Positions 6,204-9,228 of a stretch of DNA of 9,228 bases are shown here, piece after piece. The position numbers and the translations under genes are program-made. The stretch comes from Actinomycetota bacterium (GTDB lineage: Bacteria > Actinomycetota > Actinomycetes > Nanopelagicales > Nanopelagicaceae), in the NCBI GenBank assembly GCA_947452525.1, contig CANGCW010000030.1:1-9228 (forward strand), given 5' to 3'. The notes beneath the pieces were generated by a model. That model made no database searches, was not told the DNA's origin, and saw only the letters and a program-made list of their open reading frames with translations. Within the stretch, counting starts at the first letter, position 1; each line of letters opens with the position of its first letter.

Positions 6204-7124
6204 ATGCCTCATATCGTGGTCGTAGGTAGCACGATGATCGACATGATTGCCTACGCCAAGCGCCTGCCCGAGGCGGGCGAGACCGTTCAAGGTGATGACT
6301 TCGCCCTCGGCTTCGGCGGCAAGGGTGCTAATCAGGCTGTTATGGCCCGTAGATGTGGCGCCACGGTCACCATGGTCAACACCTTAGGAGACGATGTCTT
6401 CGGCGATACCACCCTCAAGAACTTTGAAGAGCAGGGTGTAGATACTCAGTTTATTTCTCGCGTTCCAGGTCCAAGTGGCGTCGCCCCCATCTGGGTCGAA
6501 CCGAATGGAACCAATCGCATTATCTGCGTTCCTGGTGCGAATAATGCGATGACCGTTGAGCAGGTGGAGAGCGCGATCGCAGCGATGCCGAATATCGATC
6601 TCGTCATCGGCCAACTAGAGATTCCACAACACGTCACGGCTGCTGCCTTTAGAAGTGCGCAAGCTCGCGGCATTCCAACAATTCTCAACCCCGCTCCCTT
6701 CGCACCTATCTCCGCCGAGTTGATGGCATCTGCCGATTGGCTTATTCCCAATGAGAGTGAGTTTGCATCACTCCACCCTGAGAGCAAGCAACCAGATTCT
6801 GATGCAGTAATTGAAGCGTTCGCTCAGGCGATTGATAAGCGCCTCGTCGTCACCCTCGGTGAGGCCGGTGCTGCATATAGTGATCGTGGCGCTCCGGTCG
6901 TTCGTGTAAGCGCTCCAAAGGTGAAGGCAATCGATACAACCGGTGCAGGCGACTCCTTCGTCGGCTCCTTCTCCTTCGCGCTCTCTAGTGGTTTGAGCGA
7001 GTCAGATTCGATTCGATTAGGCTGTCTCTGTGCTTCTGAGAGCGTCACACGCCTCGGAACCCAATCTTCATATCCGACTGCCGACCAGGCAGCAGAGTTA
7101 CTAAGGAGCGTCCGTGGCAGCTGA
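6204..7124 (+). CDS. rbsK: Ribokinase (PfkB family sugar kinase)
   Basis: This cytoplasmic ATP-dependent kinase probably converts D-ribose to ribose 5-phosphate. The 306-aa length is normal. PfkB signatures are present: GFGGKGANQA (37-46) for sugar binding and DTTGAGDS (244-251) with the anion hole and catalytic base Asp250. Also seen are the substrate Glu in QLEIPQ (Glu139), NPAP (162-165), PNESE (182-186) and the ATP-binding TLGEAGAAY (217-225). By alignment with E. coli RbsK, Asp16, Asn46, Glu143 and Asp255 are conserved, but Asn14 is replaced by Met11, so substrate preference may differ (ribose versus a nucleoside or related pentose). The gene is divergent from the LacI repressor and starts an operon with yajQ, which overlaps its 3' end by 11 bp. 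The start ATG aligns with the family N-terminus; its SD is weak. Confidence 0.9.
   Translation: MPHIVVVGSTMIDMIAYAKRLPEAGETVQGDDFALGFGGKGANQAVMARRCGATVTMVNTLGDDVFGDTTLKNFEEQGVDTQFISRVPGPSGVAPIWVEPNGTNRIICVPGANNAMTVEQVESAIAAMPNIDLVIGQLEIPQHVTAAAFRSAQARGIPTILNPAPFAPISAELMASADWLIPNESEFASLHPESKQPDSDAVIEAFAQAIDKRLVVTLGEAGAAYSDRGAPVVRVSAPKVKAIDTTGAGDSFVGSFSFALSSGLSESDSIRLGCLCASESVTRLGTQSSYPTADQAAELLRSVRGS
7103..7108 (+). promoter_or_regulatory. Ribosome binding site deciding the GTG start of yajQ
   Basis: AAGGAG lies inside the kinase coding end, 5 nt before the GTG at 7114. It supports GTG as the start even though this places the start within the kinase reading region, and implies coupled translation. 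Confidence 0.75.
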
Positions 7125-7605
7125 TTCCAGTTTCGATATCGTCTCAGAGATCGACCATATGGAGGTTGATAACGCCTTCAACCAGACCGATCGCGAACTT
7201 GGTACCCGCTTCGACTTTAAGAATACGGGCACAAAAATTGAGAAGAGCGGTGAGAAGATCAACATCGAGGCAGATACCGAGGAGCGTGCAAATGCTGCTC
7301 TTGAAGTTCTCAAAGAGAAGCTCATTAAGCGTGGAGTTTCTCTGAAGCACCTCAAGCCATCAGAGCCAGTTCTCAGCGGAAAGGTCTACAAGATCTCCTG
7401 CGAGTTGAAAGAGGGCATCTCCACTGAGGATGCAAAGAAGATTGCAAAGTTGATCCGCGATGAGGGCCCTAAGGCTGTCAAGACTCAGATTCAAGGAGAT
7501 GAACTCCGCGTCACAAGTAAGAGCCGCGATGATCTCCAAGAAGTTATTGCTCTCGTTAAGGGCCATCCTTGGGAGTTCGCAGTTCAATTTACCAATTACA
7601 GATAA
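7114..7605 (+). CDS. yajQ: YajQ-family nucleotide-binding protein
   Basis: This small cytoplasmic protein (163 aa, normal length) belongs to the YajQ/DUF520 family. Members bind nucleotides, and the Xanthomonas homologue is reported to bind cyclic di-GMP; the cellular role in actinobacteria is unsettled. Family blocks are unmistakable: SFDIVSEIDHMEVDNA (6-21), ELGTRFDFKNT (28-38), LIKRGV (70-75), a second half beginning at SGKVYKI (88-94), IQGDELRVTSKSRDDLQ (126-142) and the C-terminal QFTNYR (158-163). The two halves form similar ferredoxin-like folds in known structures. It starts at GTG with a good SD and overlaps rbsK by 11 bp. Only 6 bp separate it from rarD, so the three plus-strand genes are probably co-transcribed. 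Whether it is functionally tied to the kinase or simply a passenger is unknown. Confidence 0.95.
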   Translation: MAADSSFDIVSEIDHMEVDNAFNQTDRELGTRFDFKNTGTKIEKSGEKINIEADTEERANAALEVLKEKLIKRGVSLKHLKPSEPVLSGKVYKISCELKEGISTEDAKKIAKLIRDEGPKAVKTQIQGDELRVTSKSRDDLQEVIALVKGHPWEFAVQFTNYR

Positions 7606-7611
7606 GCCGGC

Positions 7612-8505
7612 ATGAATAAATCTACGACCGGGCTGCTCTTTGGTCTCTCTGCTTTTGGTCTCTGGGGTTTTGTTGCGCTCTATTGGTCGCACCTTGAGCA
7701 GGCAGATGCCTACGAGATTGTTGCGAATAGATCCATCTGGACGCTGGTCTTCTGCCTAGCGATTCTCGCCTTCACTAAGCAGCTCAAGCCAACGCTCGCT
7801 CTATTCCGTGATCGCAGAGTTGCTGTAGGCCTCTTTATTGCCTCCCTCTGTATTACAACGAATTGGCTCGTCTTTATCTGGGCCGTTAACCATGGCCACG
7901 TTGTTGAGACATCGCTCGGTTATTACATCATCCCGGTCTTTATGATCGCGACCGGCACTATCTTCCTCAAAGAGAAGATGCGACCACTGCAGTGGGCGGC
8001 AACAGCAATTGCAACCGTTGGCGTATTGGTTCTCACTATCGGTTATCACCATCCGCCATACGTTGCGCTGGCTCTAGCGGTCTCTTGGGGCGCTTACACA
8101 CTCATTAAGAAAGAGTTGAAGATCCCAGCAGTACAGAGCCTCGCAGTGGAAGGCCTCTTTCTCTTCGTGCCGTTCCTCGGCTTTATCACTTATCTCGCAG
8201 CGCATGGTCGAAACCACTTCGGCCATGGAGCTTCAACAACTCTCCTGCTTATTGGCGGAGGACTTGTAACAGGAATTCCGTTGCTCTTCTTTATCGGCGC
8301 AACGAATAGGCTGCCACTTACCTCACTTGGTCTGATGCAGTACATCACCCCATCAATCAGCTTCATGATTGGCGTCTTTGTGCGCCACGAAGAGATGTCT
8401 ACCTATCGTTGGGTTGGATTTATTATCGTCTGGGTCGCGCTCTTTGTACTGAGTACAGATTTAATCAGATCAAGCAGAGCGGTCAGCAATAGCGTTACAG
8501 AGTGA
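7612..8505 (+). CDS. rarD: RarD-type EamA-family transporter
   Basis: This integral membrane protein of 297 aa belongs to the drug/metabolite transporter superfamily; about ten membrane helices in two EamA repeats are expected. RarD signatures include a first helix with GLSAFGLWGFVALYW (11-25), EIVANRSIW (35-43), TNWLVFIWAVNHGHVVETSLGYY (83-105, a RarD hallmark) and SLGLMQYITPS (238-248). At residue 107 the usual GYFINP motif reads GYYIIP, replacing the Asn with Ile. The name derives from chloramphenicol sensitivity in older work; the natural substrate is not established. It follows yajQ after 6 bp with no strong SD, suggesting dependence on translation of the upstream gene. Its last 36 bp overlap the convergent prenyl synthase gene, leaving no room for an intergenic terminator. 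Confidence 0.93.
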   Translation: MNKSTTGLLFGLSAFGLWGFVALYWSHLEQADAYEIVANRSIWTLVFCLAILAFTKQLKPTLALFRDRRVAVGLFIASLCITTNWLVFIWAVNHGHVVETSLGYYIIPVFMIATGTIFLKEKMRPLQWAATAIATVGVLVLTIGYHHPPYVALALAVSWGAYTLIKKELKIPAVQSLAVEGLFLFVPFLGFITYLAAHGRNHFGHGASTTLLLIGGGLVTGIPLLFFIGATNRLPLTSLGLMQYITPSISFMIGVFVRHEEMSTYRWVGFIIVWVALFVLSTDLIRSSRAVSNSVTE

Positions 8506-9228
8506 GGCAAGAGCTGCTTTAGCCGGACCATCAGGCAGTGGTGCAAGCTCGGCGAGCGCTGACTCTAAATAATCCTTTAATAACTTCTTTGCTGAAGTCA
8601 GAGCAGAGTGGGTGCGCAACTGCTTCAGAACAGATTGAACGACCTCTTCATCTTCAATCGGCGCGCTCAGTAGCGCCTTAAGCTCAGCATCTTCTGGGCG
8701 ATCCGATTCAATAATAAAGAGAGTGACGAGCGTTGGTACGCCCTCACGGAGATCTGTTCCCGGAACCTTGCCAGAGTTCTCACTCTCAACATCGAGGACA
8801 TCATCTGCAAGTTGGAAGACGATTCCGATCTTCTCGCCAAATGCAGCGAGGCGTTCAATGATTTCGCTAGGAGCGCCAGCAAACATGGCACCAAAGCGCG
8901 CGCTGGTTGCGATGAGTGAACCGGTCTTACCCTCAATAACTTTGATGTAGTGGCTAAGAAGTGAGAGGCCTTCAGTAGAGCCTTGGGTCTCAGAGATCTG
9001 ACCGATAACGAGCCGCTCGAAGGTCTTTGCCTGAAGTCGGACTGCCTCCGGACCAAGGTCTGCGAGGAGATCTGAGGCCTTAGCAAAGAGGTAATCACCA
9101 GTCAGAATCGCGACAGTGTTATTCCATCGGACATTGGCGCTCGGTACGCCTCGACGCATTGATGCTTCGTCCATAACATCATCGTGATAGAGCGTTGCAA
9201 GATGGGTTAGTTCGCAGACAACTGCAGA
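8470..9228 (-). CDS. Polyprenyl diphosphate synthase, long-chain, GrcC-like (N-terminus outside window)
   Basis: This trans-prenyltransferase elongates an allylic diphosphate with isopentenyl diphosphate, most likely to make the menaquinone side chain. There are 252 visible residues, open to the window edge. The first aspartate-rich motif DDVMD is at visible residues 16-20, followed by the diphosphate-binding RRG (25-27), VIGQISE (74-80), KTG (101-103), the second aspartate-rich motif DDVLD (142-146) and GTDLREGVPTLV (157-168). The Met inside DDVMD (9174) is not the start, because the catalytic motif begins before it; about 80 N-terminal residues are expected to be missing. The residue five positions before DDVMD is Ala rather than aromatic, which in this family permits long products. 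The sequence resembles mycobacterial GrcC1. The C-terminal codons overlap rarD on the other strand. Confidence 0.93.
   Translation of the reverse strand, partial: SAVVCELTHLATLYHDDVMDEASMRRGVPSANVRWNNTVAILTGDYLFAKASDLLADLGPEAVRLQAKTFERLVIGQISETQGSTEGLSLLSHYIKVIEGKTGSLIATSARFGAMFAGAPSEIIERLAAFGEKIGIVFQLADDVLDVESENSGKVPGTDLREGVPTLVTLFIIESDRPEDAELKALLSAPIEDEEVVQSVLKQLRTHSALTSAKKLLKDYLESALAELAPLPDGPAKAALASLCNAIADRSA

Noticed and set aside
9172..9174. ATG at 9174 as start of the prenyl synthase
   Set aside because: This Met is inside the catalytic DDVMD motif, and the same frame stays open to the window edge with family-typical residues before it, so the gene is 5'-truncated by the window.
1..9228. 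Mobile elements, CRISPR arrays, tRNA, rRNA or riboswitches
   Set aside because: Coding density is near complete with intact housekeeping or metabolic genes; no direct-repeat arrays, transposase motifs, tRNA-like cloverleaf or known riboswitch core was noticed. Small structured RNAs cannot be excluded without a covariance-model search.

Overview
The window looks like a chromosomal metabolic segment from an actinobacterium of moderate GC (near 50% by eye). The actinobacterial assignment is an inference. It rests on the GrcC-like look of the polyprenyl diphosphate synthase, the nucleoside-type BMP transporter arrangement and the TANNNT-style -10 element; a small-genome freshwater lineage would fit. 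No mobile elements, CRISPR arrays, rRNA or tRNA genes were seen, and no gene-free stretch exceeds about 135 bases.

Layout. Positions 1-6070, all on the minus strand, read in transcription order: a LacI-family repressor (5039-6070), a BMP-family periplasmic/extracellular binding protein (3914-4963), a double-domain ABC ATPase (2295-3809, TTG start), permease 1 (1213-2298) and permease 2 (1-1210, cut just before its C-terminus). The ATPase and permease 1 overlap by 4 bp and the permeases are 2 bp apart, so they are clearly one operon. The binding-protein gene is separated from the ATPase by a GC-rich stem-loop, and from lacI by 75 bp that contain a perfect 14-bp palindrome. Divergently, on the plus strand, lie a ribokinase-family sugar kinase (6204-7124), a YajQ-family nucleotide-binding protein (7114-7605, overlapping the kinase by 11 bp) and a RarD/EamA permease (7612-8505). 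A minus-strand long-chain polyprenyl diphosphate synthase (8470-9228, N-terminus outside the window) converges on rarD and overlaps it by 36 bp.

How the genes fit together. The BMP/ATPase/two-permease set matches the nucleoside importers of the RnsBACD/BmpA-NupOPQ/PnrA type. A ribokinase and a LacI repressor beside it suggest uptake and use of nucleosides or of ribose derived from them. No nucleoside hydrolase or phosphorylase is visible, so the link between nucleoside uptake and ribose phosphorylation is inferred. The 133-bp divergent region between lacI and the kinase carries a CG-centred, LacI-type operator overlapping the -35 of a plausible kinase promoter.

No clearly new system is seen. 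The items most worth a second look are regulatory: two different palindromes at the two ends of lacI, the stem-loop after the binding-protein gene, and a binding protein that has no cysteine and so cannot be a lipoprotein.
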